A program made the position numbers and the translations under genes. The notes under the pieces are model-generated. The model had not been told where the DNA came from, made no database searches, and was given only the letters and a program-made list of their open reading frames with translations. This document shows, one piece after another, positions 52,062 through 60,646 of a stretch of DNA of 64,000 nt; position 1 is the stretch's first letter; each line of letters starts with the position of its first letter. The stretch spans positions 22,247-86,246 of the forward strand of contig JAISKB010000024.1 of assembly GCA_031261085.1 (NCBI GenBank). Reading direction: 5' to 3'. The stretch comes from Christensenellaceae bacterium. Its GTDB lineage: Bacteria; Bacillota; Clostridia; Christensenellales; CAG-138.

Positions 52062-52823
52062 TTACGATATTACGCCCCACTCCTTCAGCGTTTGTGTGTT
52101 GGCAATTTTGCGCCGTTCCAGCTCCGCAAGGGCAGCCGCATATAATTCGGGGTCGTTGTAGACTTTGTCACGTGAACCGGCTATGGTTGCAACCACACCA
52201 TCGTAGATTAAATCGTAGTGTTGTTTATAATCTCCACCCGATTCGCCGCGTTCCACCCTTCCCATTGCATCATCTAAATGCTTTTGAAATTCTTTCATAA
52301 ATGTTTCATGGTTATCCGCTTTAATCAGCAAAAGCGAATCATATTTGAATTTTTCGGCACATCCAATCATATCTATGCGGTATTTCTTATAGAACGCAAT
52401 GCAGTCATTTAAGTCGTGAACGATTTCAAGTTTTGGCAATATGATTTCCTGTGTTTTTGTGCATGCAAAGTGCATTTTTTCGCATATATCAGATGGAACA
52501 TAATTAATTGCAACAATCTCCATGCGTTGCTCAAAATTGTAATCGTATCCCACATAGTTAATCAAATCACTTGCACCAAACGCTAACCATTCCTTTTCTA
52601 ATGTTTCGGTATAAATCGAACGAATGCCAGCGGAAATTGTAAAAGCTTTATACCTCGGCGTACCTGTAGGTAATTTTCGTAAACTTAAATAATGCAAAAC
52701 CTCATCACTAGCCATGCGCATAAAAAACTTATTCTGTTTCACATATAAGAAACCTTGCGGCAATAGAATTTGTCCAAGCATATTTTTAAAAGCAGTATTT
52801 AACGTTGGCATATTCCCTTGCAT
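52062..52823 (-). CDS. Hypothetical protein next to WXG100, putative immunity protein
   Basis: The 253-aa protein has no signal peptide or membrane helix. The opening (AFKNMLGQILLPQGFLYVKQNKFFMRM) faintly resembles DUF4304-type proteins, but I cannot confirm a family. AAGAAGGA precedes the ATG. Its codons are AT-rich compared with the flanking activator gene, like the 20-31 kb island. It is the second gene after the WXG100 gene in the same direction, the place where an immunity protein is expected, but there is no toxin between them. Confidence 0.65.
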   Translation of the reverse strand: MQGNMPTLNTAFKNMLGQILLPQGFLYVKQNKFFMRMASDEVLHYLSLRKLPTGTPRYKAFTISAGIRSIYTETLEKEWLAFGASDLINYVGYDYNFEQRMEIVAINYVPSDICEKMHFACTKTQEIILPKLEIVHDLNDCIAFYKKYRIDMIGCAEKFKYDSLLLIKADNHETFMKEFQKHLDDAMGRVERGESGGDYKQHYDLIYDGVVATIAGSRDKVYNDPELYAAALAELERRKIANTQTLKEWGVIS

Positions 52824-52908
52824 TTAGAATTCCTTCTTTAATTTATATTTATTGAATTACCCTATGGCGTTGAGGCCGCGTTTGTGTGTAAAACAGGGGT
52901 TCGGAGCA

Positions 52909-53202
52909 TTAGTTCCTAAACTTGCTGGCGATGTCCTGATCCAACTGTTCCACAGCATTGGCGGTGCCGTCCAGCTGCGAGCCGATGTCGTCGAGCAGCT
53001 GCTTCATCGAGTTAAAGGCAGGCTTGGGCGTTTCAAACTGCTGTGCAAACTGCGCGCTCGCTTGGCCTTCCCTCTCATCCTGCAGCACATTGATGATGCT
53101 CTGCATCTTGTTGACTACGTCCTGAAAGTTCTGCCCCTCCGTGCGTACTTCTCCCGCGCGGCCGCACATTTGTTCCGGGGTCATTCTAATCTGTCCGGCC
53201 AT
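52909..53202 (-). CDS. WXG100-family secreted protein, WXG motif altered
   Basis: A 97-aa helical-hairpin protein of the ESX/type VII secretion substrate family. It opens MAGQIRMTPEQMCGRAGEVRTEGQNF and ends VEQLDQDIASKFRN, both typical of WXG100 proteins. At the turn, where EWEG is normal, the sequence is DEREGQAS: the hallmark Trp is replaced by Arg. The start is ATG 53202 with AAAGGAG, not the track's 53322. A promoter TTGAAT-17-TAGAAT lies at 53363-53391. No EssC/YukB-type secretion gene is in the window. The leader is duplicated at 24354. Confidence 0.88.
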   Translation of the reverse strand: MAGQIRMTPEQMCGRAGEVRTEGQNFQDVVNKMQSIINVLQDEREGQASAQFAQQFETPKPAFNSMKQLLDDIGSQLDGTANAVEQLDQDIASKFRN

Positions 53203-53406
53203 AACGTTATTCTCCTTTGTATTGCGTATATTTGGAATGGATTCCCTTATACGGCGGGAATATCCTTCCATTGCGAAAAGTGTTTTTTTGAAACAGGGCA
53301 AGGTATAGCGAGCCATAACCATGCAATAAGGTGAAAATGTGGTAAATGAACTAATTATGCTTATTCTAACATCTTATTTTACATAATTCAACAGATATGG
53401 AAAAAA
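53188..53406 (-). repeat. Repeat R1, copy B: promoter, leader and first codons of WXG100
   Basis: This is the functional-looking counterpart of copy A at 24354-24572, in inverted orientation. It includes the sigma-A promoter (minus strand, 53363-53391), a leader of about 160 nt, the ribosome site and codons MAGQI. The long leader is almost perfectly preserved in both copies, which suggests either recent duplication or functional constraint. The region 53407-53658 holds no recognisable gene. Confidence 0.9.
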
Positions 53407-53658
53407 TCCTGGCAACGTGGCAAGAGAAATATATTGTTGGACAATTCCCCTTCGGCGGCAGGAAGGCTTGGCAGGGGGATATAGGGGTGCTTTTCAGCGC
53501 AAGACGATAAAGCACTCCACGATGGAGACGGTGCACAATACAGGAGATGCACCTACGTTTGGCGCTTCTCTTTTCATATGCCGCATCGTCATCCTTATTC
53601 TGCGGCAGAAACAGCGAGAGCAGCAACCGCACAGACCGCTTCGCCTTGATACCGCATT

Positions 53659-53802
53659 ATGATGCAGTCCACAGCAGCGTCGAGCGATGTCGCAAAGGTA
53701 CTGGAGCTGTTGAACAAATCGCCAGAGCTTACCGCCCAACTGCTGCAACTTTTGGACGGCGTGGTAACGCAAGGGACTGTGCGCGTTACAAGTGCCAATT
53801 AG
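53659..53802 (+). CDS. Possible small protein, 47 aa
   Basis: ATGATG opens MMQSTAASSDVAKVLELLNKSPELTAQLLQLL... and ends RVTSAN before TAG. The composition (amphipathic Leu-rich helices, GC-rich codons) looks coding, but there is no ribosome site. The last 11 codons recur in repeat R2 copy A at 31.4 kb on the minus strand. It could equally be the 3' end of a larger gene that has been truncated. Confidence 0.4.
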   Translation: MMQSTAASSDVAKVLELLNKSPELTAQLLQLLDGVVTQGTVRVTSAN

Positions 53803-53903
53803 CAAAAAATTAGCCCGAAAAAACGAGCGATTAGCAAAACGGGCTAAAAAATTAGCAAAGCCCCGTTTTTGCAATCCGGCGATTAGCAAGCGGGACATTG
53901 CAT
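53765..53903 (-). repeat. Repeat R2, copy B
   Basis: 139 bp matching 31393-31489 in inverted orientation. It contains five spaced attagcaa motifs and a TTAGCCCG/CGGGCTAA inverted repeat, which may function as a bidirectional terminator. Copy A lacks 42 bp of it. Confidence 0.85.
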
Positions 53904-53976
53904 AAGGAGCGAAATTGAGGCAAAAGGCGTGTGTACTGATTAGCAAAAATGCAATCGCGGCAAACATGTGGGGAAC

Positions 53977-54000
53977 GAAAAAAGCCCCATTTCTGGGGCT
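53977..54000 (-). terminator. Terminator of tRNA-Arg
   Basis: On the minus strand AGCCCC, 6-nt loop, GGGGCT, TTTTTCG. It begins 4 nt after the tRNA. Confidence 0.85.
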
Positions 54001-54003
54001 TCG

Positions 54004-54080
54004 TGGCGTTCCCGGCGCGATTCGAACGCGCGGCCTACCGCTTAGGAGGCGGTCGCTCTATCCTGCTGAGCTACGGGAAC
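54004..54080 (-). tRNA. tRNA-Arg (anticodon CCT)
   Basis: The cloverleaf is complete: acceptor GTTCCCG/CGGGAAC, D-arm GCTC/GAGC, anticodon stem ACCGC/GCGGT with loop CTCCTAA, and a T-arm GCGCG/CGCGC with TTCGAAT. The anticodon CCT reads AGG. Discriminator G and CCA are encoded. Confidence 0.96.
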
Positions 54081-54105
54081 ACAAACCGTATCTGCGACAT
54101 GTTTT

Positions 54106-54134
54106 ATTATAGGGCGGGAGGATTGCCGTGTCAA
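54106..54134 (-). promoter_or_regulatory. Consensus sigma-A promoter of tRNA-Arg
   Basis: TTGACA, 17 nt, TATAAT on the minus strand, a perfect consensus match located 26 nt before the tRNA 5' end. Confidence 0.92.
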
Positions 54135-54149
54135 TAAGCCATTGCGCGC

Positions 54150-54178
54150 TTGTGTTGTGTATTAAAATGATATAAAAT
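54150..54178 (+). promoter_or_regulatory. Predicted promoter of the zinc-ribbon gene
   Basis: TTGTGT, 17 nt, TAAAAT, about 160 nt before ATG 54340. It is divergent from the tRNA-Arg promoter. Confidence 0.45.
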
Positions 54179-54339
54179 CTATAGCAAATACTTATATATT
54201 TTTACATACGCCGTTTAACGGGATCAGCCGCTGTGAAATTGGAGAAAAAGGCCAACCAACGGCTTTCGTTTCCCAAAATGATTTGTGGAATTTAAAAAAC
54301 AATCATCTTTCGTATGATTGCGCAAAGGAGGATACAATC

Positions 54340-55482
54340 ATGGCTAATTTTTGCACCAAATGCGGGACCGCGCTCCAGGAAGGCGCGCGCTTTTGCGGGA
54401 AATGCGGCGCCGCCGTGCAGGATGCGCCGCAGCCCGAAATGCCCCCTCCCCCTTTAGCGGAACCGGCGCAGGAACCGCCCGTGGCGGAGCAGCCCGCCGC
54501 CGTTCCCCAGGAGCAGCCGCAGCCTCCCTTTGGCGCGCAGCCGGGCGTTTACCCCGGCGCGGCATTTGCCCCCACCGCCCACGGCAGCGAGCAAGGGCAT
54601 AAGAAGCGGGGGTTGTTTGCGGTTTTGGGCGGCATCGCCGCCATCATAATCCTCGCGCTCATCCTCACGCTGGCGATTGACGGGGGCGAAAAGGACGTTG
54701 GATATTATCAAATCGGCGGGGAGCGAATCCAATCGGTCGCTTTCGCATTGGGCGAGAGCCGCAAGGTTCAAAGCATAAAGCGCAGTGTGAAAAACGGCGT
54801 CGAAACACTTAGCATCGACTATGGCGTGCCCGGCAAGGAGCAGGGCGAGGATGTGCGCACGTTTTTAGCCTACCTGCAGCGCAAGGATGGATTTACCGCA
54901 CTCGGGGATATAAACGACGTGACGTTTGCCAAAAAAACCGGCTCGAGAATACAGATTTGGCGCAGCGCCGAAGAGCCGGGCTATATGATCGTAGTGCAGG
55001 CGGATTATGACGCAAGGGGCTATACCATCACGCTCATGTACGGAGAAGGGCAAGTAGCCATGGGTGAAACGCCTGCCGGCACACCGGCGCCACAGCCGCA
55101 GACTACCCAGCCCCCGCCCTACGACCCGCCCGCCACCGAGCAGCCCGCAGCAACCGTGCCGCCAAACGATTTTTCGGCGCTGCTGCCCGCAGGGGAACCT
55201 GTCGACTCCGACACCATCAATGGCTATAAAATCGACATCTATAAAAACGGCACGGTCTCCCTCAATGACGGCAGAGGCATCATACTGCCCAATGGCACGG
55301 TCTACATCAACGGCACCCCGCGCGACAGCATCGACATGATAGAGATACCCGATGGCGGCACCATTGCTTACTATGATGAGTGCGCGGTGGCGATAGTGGA
55401 TGGGCAGCTTTATGTGGCCGCCAACGGCGGTTTGATCTGTGTGGATAGGGACGGCAACGCAAGCGTTTATTCTACGCCATAA
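54340..55482 (+). CDS. Zinc-ribbon membrane protein with extracellular domain
   Basis: A 380-aa protein with an N-terminal double zinc knuckle (FCTKCGTALQEGARFCGKCGAAV), a Pro/Gln-rich cytoplasmic linker, one membrane helix (GLFAVLGGIAAIIILALILTLAI, about 92-114) and an extracellular part. The outer part begins with an unrecognised ~130-aa domain, then a Pro/Thr linker and a ~90-aa Gly/Asn-rich beta domain with DGRGIILPNGTVYING. This inside-ribbon/outside-sensor layout is common in Clostridia and unassigned. The start is ATG 54340 with AAAGGAGG; the track start at 54283 has none. It may be co-transcribed with the next lipoprotein (68 nt gap). Confidence 0.8.
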   Translation: MANFCTKCGTALQEGARFCGKCGAAVQDAPQPEMPPPPLAEPAQEPPVAEQPAAVPQEQPQPPFGAQPGVYPGAAFAPTAHGSEQGHKKRGLFAVLGGIAAIIILALILTLAIDGGEKDVGYYQIGGERIQSVAFALGESRKVQSIKRSVKNGVETLSIDYGVPGKEQGEDVRTFLAYLQRKDGFTALGDINDVTFAKKTGSRIQIWRSAEEPGYMIVVQADYDARGYTITLMYGEGQVAMGETPAGTPAPQPQTTQPPPYDPPATEQPAATVPPNDFSALLPAGEPVDSDTINGYKIDIYKNGTVSLNDGRGIILPNGTVYINGTPRDSIDMIEIPDGGTIAYYDECAVAIVDGQLYVAANGGLICVDRDGNASVYSTP

Positions 55483-55550
55483 ACGATGGGCGGCGGCGTG
55501 ACGATACCGAGCCAACGCGCTTACACGCGCAGAAAGATGGTGTCAGGCTT

Positions 55551-57167
55551 ATGAAGAAGAAAGCATGTGCGGCGCTTGCGCTCCTATTCATTGCGGCGCT
55601 TTTGCTCGCGGGCTGCGAGGGTAAGCCCCCTCAATCGAAGGAGGGTGTGCCTCTGTTCGATTTTTTGAAGGACGGGGCCACCGCTTCCTTCGTGCGGAAT
55701 TTTGAAAAGAGCTTCCCTATATCGGTTGGCGTCGCTTCGTTCGAATACGCGGATTCCGGCGATTATAGGAAAACGACGGATGCGGAAACGATCCGCGCCG
55801 TGTTCAGCGCGCTTTCGGATATAAGGGTGTTTGAAAAAATCGGGGATTCCGGTACAGCCTACTATATGGAAACCATCCAATATATCTTCCAGCTGCCAAA
55901 CGATAAGCAGATTACCTTCGGGTTCCATGAAGGCGATCTTATCTACAAAGAGCAGCAGCGATATAGCATCGAAGGCTATTACAACCTGCGCGCCGCCTTC
56001 CCGCCGCCGGGCGGCAGCCTGGAGGGCCTTGAAGGGCCGGGGCCTATGTACCAACCCAACGGCAGCTTTGGCAACCGGCCCGGGAACACCGCCAACGGCG
56101 GCTGGGTGGTGGAGGGCATGCGTGACGAAACATATGTGGCGGCGCAGCAAGGGGTTTGGCGTGTTGCGGGGAATGGCGCGATAGAACAACTCTCCGGCAG
56201 GCGGGCCGGCTGGCTTTCGCTGTATGGGCCCGCCATATTGCTATATTGCGGGTATGACGCCGACACCATGGAGCCGGATGGTATATACGCGGTTTCCACC
56301 GAAACCCCGGCGGCGTTTGGCGAGGTAAAGCTCTACGATGGCTACGCATCCGCCCTGCAGATATATGGGAGCAGCGCCTACTTCCTCACCTCGCAGGCGC
56401 TGGTTAAGGCGGACATATCCGGCCTGGAAGGATGGCTGCAAACGCCCCCAACCGCCGATGAAACGGACACACTCGCTGCAAAGCCCATCAGCTGGGGCAC
56501 GCCCGCCGTTGGGCAGCCGGGCTACGACGCATCGGGGCTGCCGCACGACAGGCCGACAGGCTTTGCGATTGGCTATGGCGGCGTGTATGTGGCGCTTAGC
56601 CTGAGCGGCGCGCGCTATGAAGAATTTGTATATGTATATAGCTTGGACGGCGCGCAAGCGGAGCGGGAGGAGGCGCTTACGGATATCGCCTGCCGCAACA
56701 TGTTCTTCACGCAGGATGATTATCTGTTCTTCCGATATACGGGTGGCGCTTATGATACGCTGCGGGAGGATGTGCTGCCCGGCATTTATGGATATAGCCC
56801 GGGAAATGCCGCAGGCGGTATGATTTTCGACGAGGGCGACCTTGCCTTCACGCTCTGGACGGACATCACCTTCGAGAGCATTAAAAACGCGGCAAAAATA
56901 CTGCTGGTGGCGGCGGGTGACGGCGGTATAACGGGCGCGGGACGCACCGGGCTTTATACCATCGACATGGCCGGAGAAATGCCCGGCGAGCCGGTACAGC
57001 TTTATGACAGCGCGGCGCTGCTGCCCAACCTCGCTGGCAAGTATATCTACTTTTGCGCGCCAACGCCGCAAGGCGGCGCGCCATATGCCTATTACCGCAT
57101 CCCGATAGACGGGCTATCGGGGGTGGAGCGGCTGGATTTCGACAGCAAAACGATTGAGGCAGGCTAG
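55551..57167 (+). CDS. Lipoprotein with propeller-like repeats (DUF5050-like)
   Basis: A 538-aa lipoprotein with lipobox LLLAGC. After an N-terminal domain (about 30-150) come repeated ~45-residue units of the type YVAAQQGVWRVAGNGAIEQL, ILLYCGYDADTMEPDGIYAVST, AYFLTSQALVKADISG and LFFRYTGGAYDTL. These resemble a beta-propeller of the DUF5050/TolB sort. Ligand and role are unknown. The ribosome site is poor. It follows the zinc-ribbon gene and is convergent with the EamA transporter gene. A GGGAGC/GCTCCC pairing with GCTTTTT after the stop may terminate it. Confidence 0.72.
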   Translation: MKKKACAALALLFIAALLLAGCEGKPPQSKEGVPLFDFLKDGATASFVRNFEKSFPISVGVASFEYADSGDYRKTTDAETIRAVFSALSDIRVFEKIGDSGTAYYMETIQYIFQLPNDKQITFGFHEGDLIYKEQQRYSIEGYYNLRAAFPPPGGSLEGLEGPGPMYQPNGSFGNRPGNTANGGWVVEGMRDETYVAAQQGVWRVAGNGAIEQLSGRRAGWLSLYGPAILLYCGYDADTMEPDGIYAVSTETPAAFGEVKLYDGYASALQIYGSSAYFLTSQALVKADISGLEGWLQTPPTADETDTLAAKPISWGTPAVGQPGYDASGLPHDRPTGFAIGYGGVYVALSLSGARYEEFVYVYSLDGAQAEREEALTDIACRNMFFTQDDYLFFRYTGGAYDTLREDVLPGIYGYSPGNAAGGMIFDEGDLAFTLWTDITFESIKNAAKILLVAAGDGGITGAGRTGLYTIDMAGEMPGEPVQLYDSAALLPNLAGKYIYFCAPTPQGGAPYAYYRIPIDGLSGVERLDFDSKTIEAG

Positions 57168-57211
57168 GGCGTTGCGCCATAGCTGTGGGAGCTTTGAGGC
57201 TGGCTTCGCCG

Positions 57212-58090
57212 CTATGCCCGCTCCCGCTTTTTGGGGAACTGCACGGAGCTGAGCGTTACGCCGGCCACCACGATGAGGCCCCCGATAATTTGCCGGGCGG
57301 AAATCGCTTCGTGCAAAATTACAAAGGAAAACACCAGCCCCAGCGCGGGCACTAAATTTACCATCGATACGGCAACGCCCGCGGAGATTTTTTGCAGGCC
57401 ATAGTTATACAGCACATAGGCAAGCAGCGAGCAGCCAACGCAAAGGAACAGTATCGCGCCGGCGGTGGATAGGGTGGGCAGCTGCCACGGTTTGCCCTCC
57501 AGCAGGGCGATGGGGATAAAGAATATACCGCCAAACAGCATTTGGTAAGTGGTTACAGTGGCGGCGGAGTATTTTTGGGCGACCGCCCGCGTGAGCATGC
57601 TGTAAACAGCCCAAACGAGCCCGGCGCCCAGCAGGCAAAGGTTGCCCAAGGCCTGGTTGGAGCTCCCCTCAGCGGTTGCGCCGGTGAGTATGCCCACGCC
57701 AATCATCGCAATCACGATGCCCGCGATTTTGTTGGCGGCGGGTACAACACGGTCAATCAGGCTTTCGAGCAGCAGCGTCATAGCGGGGAAAGACGCGGTA
57801 ATCAGCGCCGCATTAGAGGATGTGGTCATATCGACGCCTATATTTTGGAACGTAAAGTATAGCGTCACGCCGAACAGCCCGCTTAGCGCCACCCGCGGCA
57901 AATCACCCTTGCTTGGCCGCTCGCGGTTTTTTGTAAACAGCCGCATCACCGCAAAAAGAAAAGCCGGCAATATGCCCCGCACCATGCCAAGCTGCAAGGG
58001 TGCAATCGTTATATACGCAATGGATGTCGCAATAAAAGAAGCGCTCCAAAAAACAACAGCCGTTAAGGTCGCCAGGTAATACTTTTTCAC
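57212..58090 (-). CDS. EamA-family (DMT superfamily) transporter
   Basis: A 292-aa membrane protein with ten predicted helices in two EamA halves (VFWSASFIATSIAYITIAPLQLGMVRG... and LCLLGAGLVWAVYSMLTRA...). The repeats ITASFPAMTLLLESLIDR and VNLVPALGLVFSFVILHEAIS end each half, as is usual in drug/metabolite exporters. The track starts at 58189, but the extra 33 residues are not EamA-like; GTG 58090 gives the normal family length, though its ribosome site is weak. It is divergent from the MerR-like regulator, whose operator lies between them. It could therefore be regulated by it (inference). The substrate is unknown. Confidence 0.85.
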   Translation of the reverse strand: MKKYYLATLTAVVFWSASFIATSIAYITIAPLQLGMVRGILPAFLFAVMRLFTKNRERPSKGDLPRVALSGLFGVTLYFTFQNIGVDMTTSSNAALITASFPAMTLLLESLIDRVVPAANKIAGIVIAMIGVGILTGATAEGSSNQALGNLCLLGAGLVWAVYSMLTRAVAQKYSAATVTTYQMLFGGIFFIPIALLEGKPWQLPTLSTAGAILFLCVGCSLLAYVLYNYGLQKISAGVAVSMVNLVPALGLVFSFVILHEAISARQIIGGLIVVAGVTLSSVQFPKKRERA

Positions 58091-58284
58091 TATGTGCTCG
58101 TGCCCTGCTTTCCCAAATCTACTCCTGCATATTTTACCTCTATAATACGCGGTATACAATGAGAATTTATACATGTCACAACCCGCCAAACCGCCCCCTC
58201 CGATATGATATAATGATTTTTAACATAAGGCACTGGCTAAAAGCAAGGGAAACGGGGCTCTGTTTACAAACGATATTTTTCCGC

Positions 58285-58315
58285 TTGACTCTCCCGCTGC
58301 GGGAGAATGTAGACT
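58285..58315 (+). promoter_or_regulatory. MerR-type promoter with 19-bp spacer and palindromic operator
   Basis: TTGACT and TAGACT are separated by 19 nt, and the spacer is occupied by a perfect dyad TCTCCCGC-T-GCGGGAGA. Overlong spacers with a central dyad are the hallmark of MerR-family activation. The regulator gene starts 29 nt downstream, so it is autoregulated. Confidence 0.85.
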
Positions 58316-58343
58316 GAAAGTACGGAAGAAAGGAGGTGCGCCG

Positions 58344-59152
58344 ATGTACCGCATTGGTATGTTTTCGAAGCTGGGCAAGGTCACCATCAAAACGCTGCGG
58401 CACTATGACGAGGTGGGGTTGCTGCCCCCCGCGCAGGTGGATGCCGAAACCGGCTACCGGTATTACACGACGGAGCAGCTTTTTAAGCTGCATAAAATCG
58501 TTGCGCTGCGGCAGATGGGGTTTTCGCTAGCGGAAATTCGGATATATTGGACGGCCGCCATATAACCGAAATTTTGCTGCAACGGCAAGCGGAGCTCGAA
58601 ACCGCGGTGTCGGCGGCATCCAGCCAACTCTTCCGGCTCAAAAACTACATTGCACAAATGCAGGAAGGTGAAATTATGAAGTATCAGGCAATCATCAAGG
58701 AAATCCCAAAATGTATCGTTTTTTCGGCCCGGCAGACCATACCAAACTACGCGGCGCTGAACGCGCTGGTGCCCGCTCTGGGGGCAAAGGTGGCGGCGGC
58801 CAACCCCGGCCTTAAATGCGCGGAGCCGGATTATTGCTTCAACATCTATCACGACGGCGAATACAAAGAGAGCGATATCGATGTTGAAATATGCCAGGCG
58901 GTCACCTCGTTTGGGAAGGATGGCGAAGGCGTCGTCTTTAAAGAAATGCCCGCGGTTACCGTAGCCTCGGTGCTGCACAAGGGCGGGTACGACAGCTTGG
59001 GCGCGGCCTATGCCTTTACCTTCGCCTGGGTGCAGCAAAACGGATACACGGTATGCGGAGACCCGCGCGAGAGCTTTATCGACGGCATATGGAACAAAGA
59101 AAGCGAGGCCGACTGGCTGACCGAAATTCAGGTGCCGGTAGAAAAGAACTAG
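58344..59152 (+). pseudogene. MerR-family regulator with GyrI-like effector domain, frameshifted
   Basis: The first frame (58344-58565) has the MerR DNA-binding domain MYRIGMFSKLGKVTIKTLRHYDEVGLL...YRYYTTEQLFKL...QMGFSLAEIR. The second (from 58547) continues LDGRHITEILLQRQAELE, a coiled coil, then a GyrI-like effector-binding domain (AIIKEIPKCIVFSARQTI...). The frames join smoothly if one base is missing near 58537 (FSLAEIR-D-ILDGRHIT). AAAGGAGG precedes ATG 58344. The gene is either inactivated by a one-base deletion or misread in the assembly. When intact it would be a BltR/BmrR-type multidrug-responsive activator of about 269 aa. Confidence 0.85.
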
Positions 59153-59169
59153 CGAGCAGATATGGCAAA

Positions 59170-59205
59170 ACGACCCGTTTCCAAAGCGGAAGCGGGCCGT
59201 TTTTG
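59170..59205. terminator. Bidirectional terminator between regulator and helicase
   Basis: ACGACCCGTTTCC pairs with GGAAGCGGGCCGT (one mismatch, one G-U) around AAAGC, flanked by AAAA on the left and TTTTTG on the right. It sits between two convergent genes and can serve both. Confidence 0.75.
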
Positions 59206-59240
59206 TATGCCGGCAGCATGCCGGCAATCAGGCTAAAGCA

Positions 59241-60350
59241 TTAGCAAAAAATATCCTGCTCCTTGGTGAGCTTAATGCGGAACCGGCGCTCGATGGCCAT
59301 GATCTTTTGCCTATCCTGCGGGCAAACCAGCGTGCAAGCCCGGCCTGCGCGCCCCGCGCGGCCCGTCCGGCCTATGCGGTGGATGTAGGATTCCATCTTA
59401 TCGGGTATATCATAGTTGATGACGAGATCGATATTGTTCACATCGATGCCCCGCGCGGCCACATCCGTAGCCACCAGCACGGTCGTTTGGCCCTTGCGGA
59501 ACGTGTTCATGATGGCGTCACGCTGGCTTTGGCTCATGTCGCCATGCAGGCACGAGACCGGCATGCCCTGCTCCACCAAGCACTTTTGCAGGTTTTTGAC
59601 CCGCCTTCTCGTGTTGCAAAACACCAGCGCCAGCCGCGGATTTTCTTGGCTTATCAGGCTTTTCACCGCGCCCGACTTCTGTTTTTCGCTCGCGGTCATA
59701 TAGGATTGCTTCACCGTTTCGATAGGCTCGTTGCAGGGGCCAACCTCTACCCGCACGGGGTCATTTTGGAATTGCTGCGCAACGCCCAGCACATCCTTGT
59801 TCATGGTGGCCGCAAACAGCAGCGTTTGGTGCTCGCCTATCACGTTTGCGAGTATGCTCTTAATCTCCGGCAAAAAGCCGAAGTTCAGCATTTCATCCGC
59901 TTCATCCAGCACGACGGACCGCACGTTTTTCAGCTTTAAAACATCGCGGTTGATAAGATCCTTTACCCGGCCGGGCGTGCCCACCACGATTTGCGCGCCC
60001 GCACGCAGCGCGCGGATTTGTATACCGGCAGGCTGCCCGCCATACACGCTGACGATGCGGATCTTCAGGTTGGCCGAAAGCTTGCGGAACACCTCGGTGG
60101 TTTGCAGCACAAGCTCACGCGTGGGGCAAAGCACCAGGGTTTGTATTTTGCGGTTATCGGAGAACGTTTTTTCGAGCAGCGGCACCGCAAAAGCGGCGGT
60201 TTTGCCCGTGCCCGTTTGCGCAATGCCCAATAAATCCTGCTTGGCAAGGATATGCTCGAGCGTCTGCTCCTGTATGGGGGTGGGCGCTGTGTAGCCCGCG
60301 CTCTTGAGCGTAGCCTGCATCTCGGGGGTAAGTAGTTCGTAGTATTTCAA
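59241..60350 (-). CDS. DEAD-box ATP-dependent RNA helicase
   Basis: A 369-aa minimal two-domain RNA helicase (CshA/RhlE-like core without a C-terminal extension). The Q-motif is TAPTPIQEQTL, motif I AQTGTGKTA, motif Ia PTRELVLQ, motif II VLDEADEM, motif V ATDVAARGID and motif VI HRIGRTGRAGR. Motif III, normally SAT, reads AAT here (LLFAATMNKD). The track start at 60437 adds a non-homologous leader; TTG 60350 begins the normal MKYYELL and has AGAGAG upstream. The role is RNA unwinding in ribosome assembly or mRNA decay, often cold-induced in this family. Confidence 0.92.
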   Translation of the reverse strand: MKYYELLTPEMQATLKSAGYTAPTPIQEQTLEHILAKQDLLGIAQTGTGKTAAFAVPLLEKTFSDNRKIQTLVLCPTRELVLQTTEVFRKLSANLKIRIVSVYGGQPAGIQIRALRAGAQIVVGTPGRVKDLINRDVLKLKNVRSVVLDEADEMLNFGFLPEIKSILANVIGEHQTLLFAATMNKDVLGVAQQFQNDPVRVEVGPCNEPIETVKQSYMTASEKQKSGAVKSLISQENPRLALVFCNTRRRVKNLQKCLVEQGMPVSCLHGDMSQSQRDAIMNTFRKGQTTVLVATDVAARGIDVNNIDLVINYDIPDKMESYIHRIGRTGRAGRAGRACTLVCPQDRQKIMAIERRFRIKLTKEQDIFC

Positions 60351-60578
60351 ATTTCTCTCTTTTCTTTTCCGGTATTCACACAAAATAAAGACCTTGCCGA
60401 CACAGCAAAATCTTTCGAAGTTGTGTATGCGCCACAAGCTAAGTATTTATACGTTGGAGCCGAAAAACCCCAATACATTGCACAAGTCTCAATTCATGTG
60501 CATGTTGTATTATAAATACGATTCGCTGGAAGCACAGTTCATTATTACAGGATGATGGTATCACGCATAATAAGGCAT

Positions 60579-60607
60579 TTTATAATACAAGTGTTATTGT
60601 ACATCAA
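60579..60607 (-). promoter_or_regulatory. Predicted promoter of the helicase gene, long leader
   Basis: TTGATG, 17 nt, TATAAA on the minus strand. It leaves a leader of about 220 nt before the helicase start at 60350. The gap 60351-60646 has no other gene. Long leaders are typical of cold-inducible DEAD-box genes; this is inference. Confidence 0.5.
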
Positions 60608-60646
60608 CCCGCGCAAAATGTAAAGCGTTGTTGTTGCTTTGCCCCT

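Noticed and set aside
53803-53960. Spaced attagcaa repeats as a CRISPR array
   Set aside because: The unit is only ~9 bp, spacing is irregular and it lies in a hairpin-rich region with no cas genes; it reads better as terminator-like repeat R2.
53366-53967. Minus-strand ORFs of 88 and 157 aa upstream of WXG100
   Set aside because: No ribosome site or motif; they run across repeats R1 and R2.
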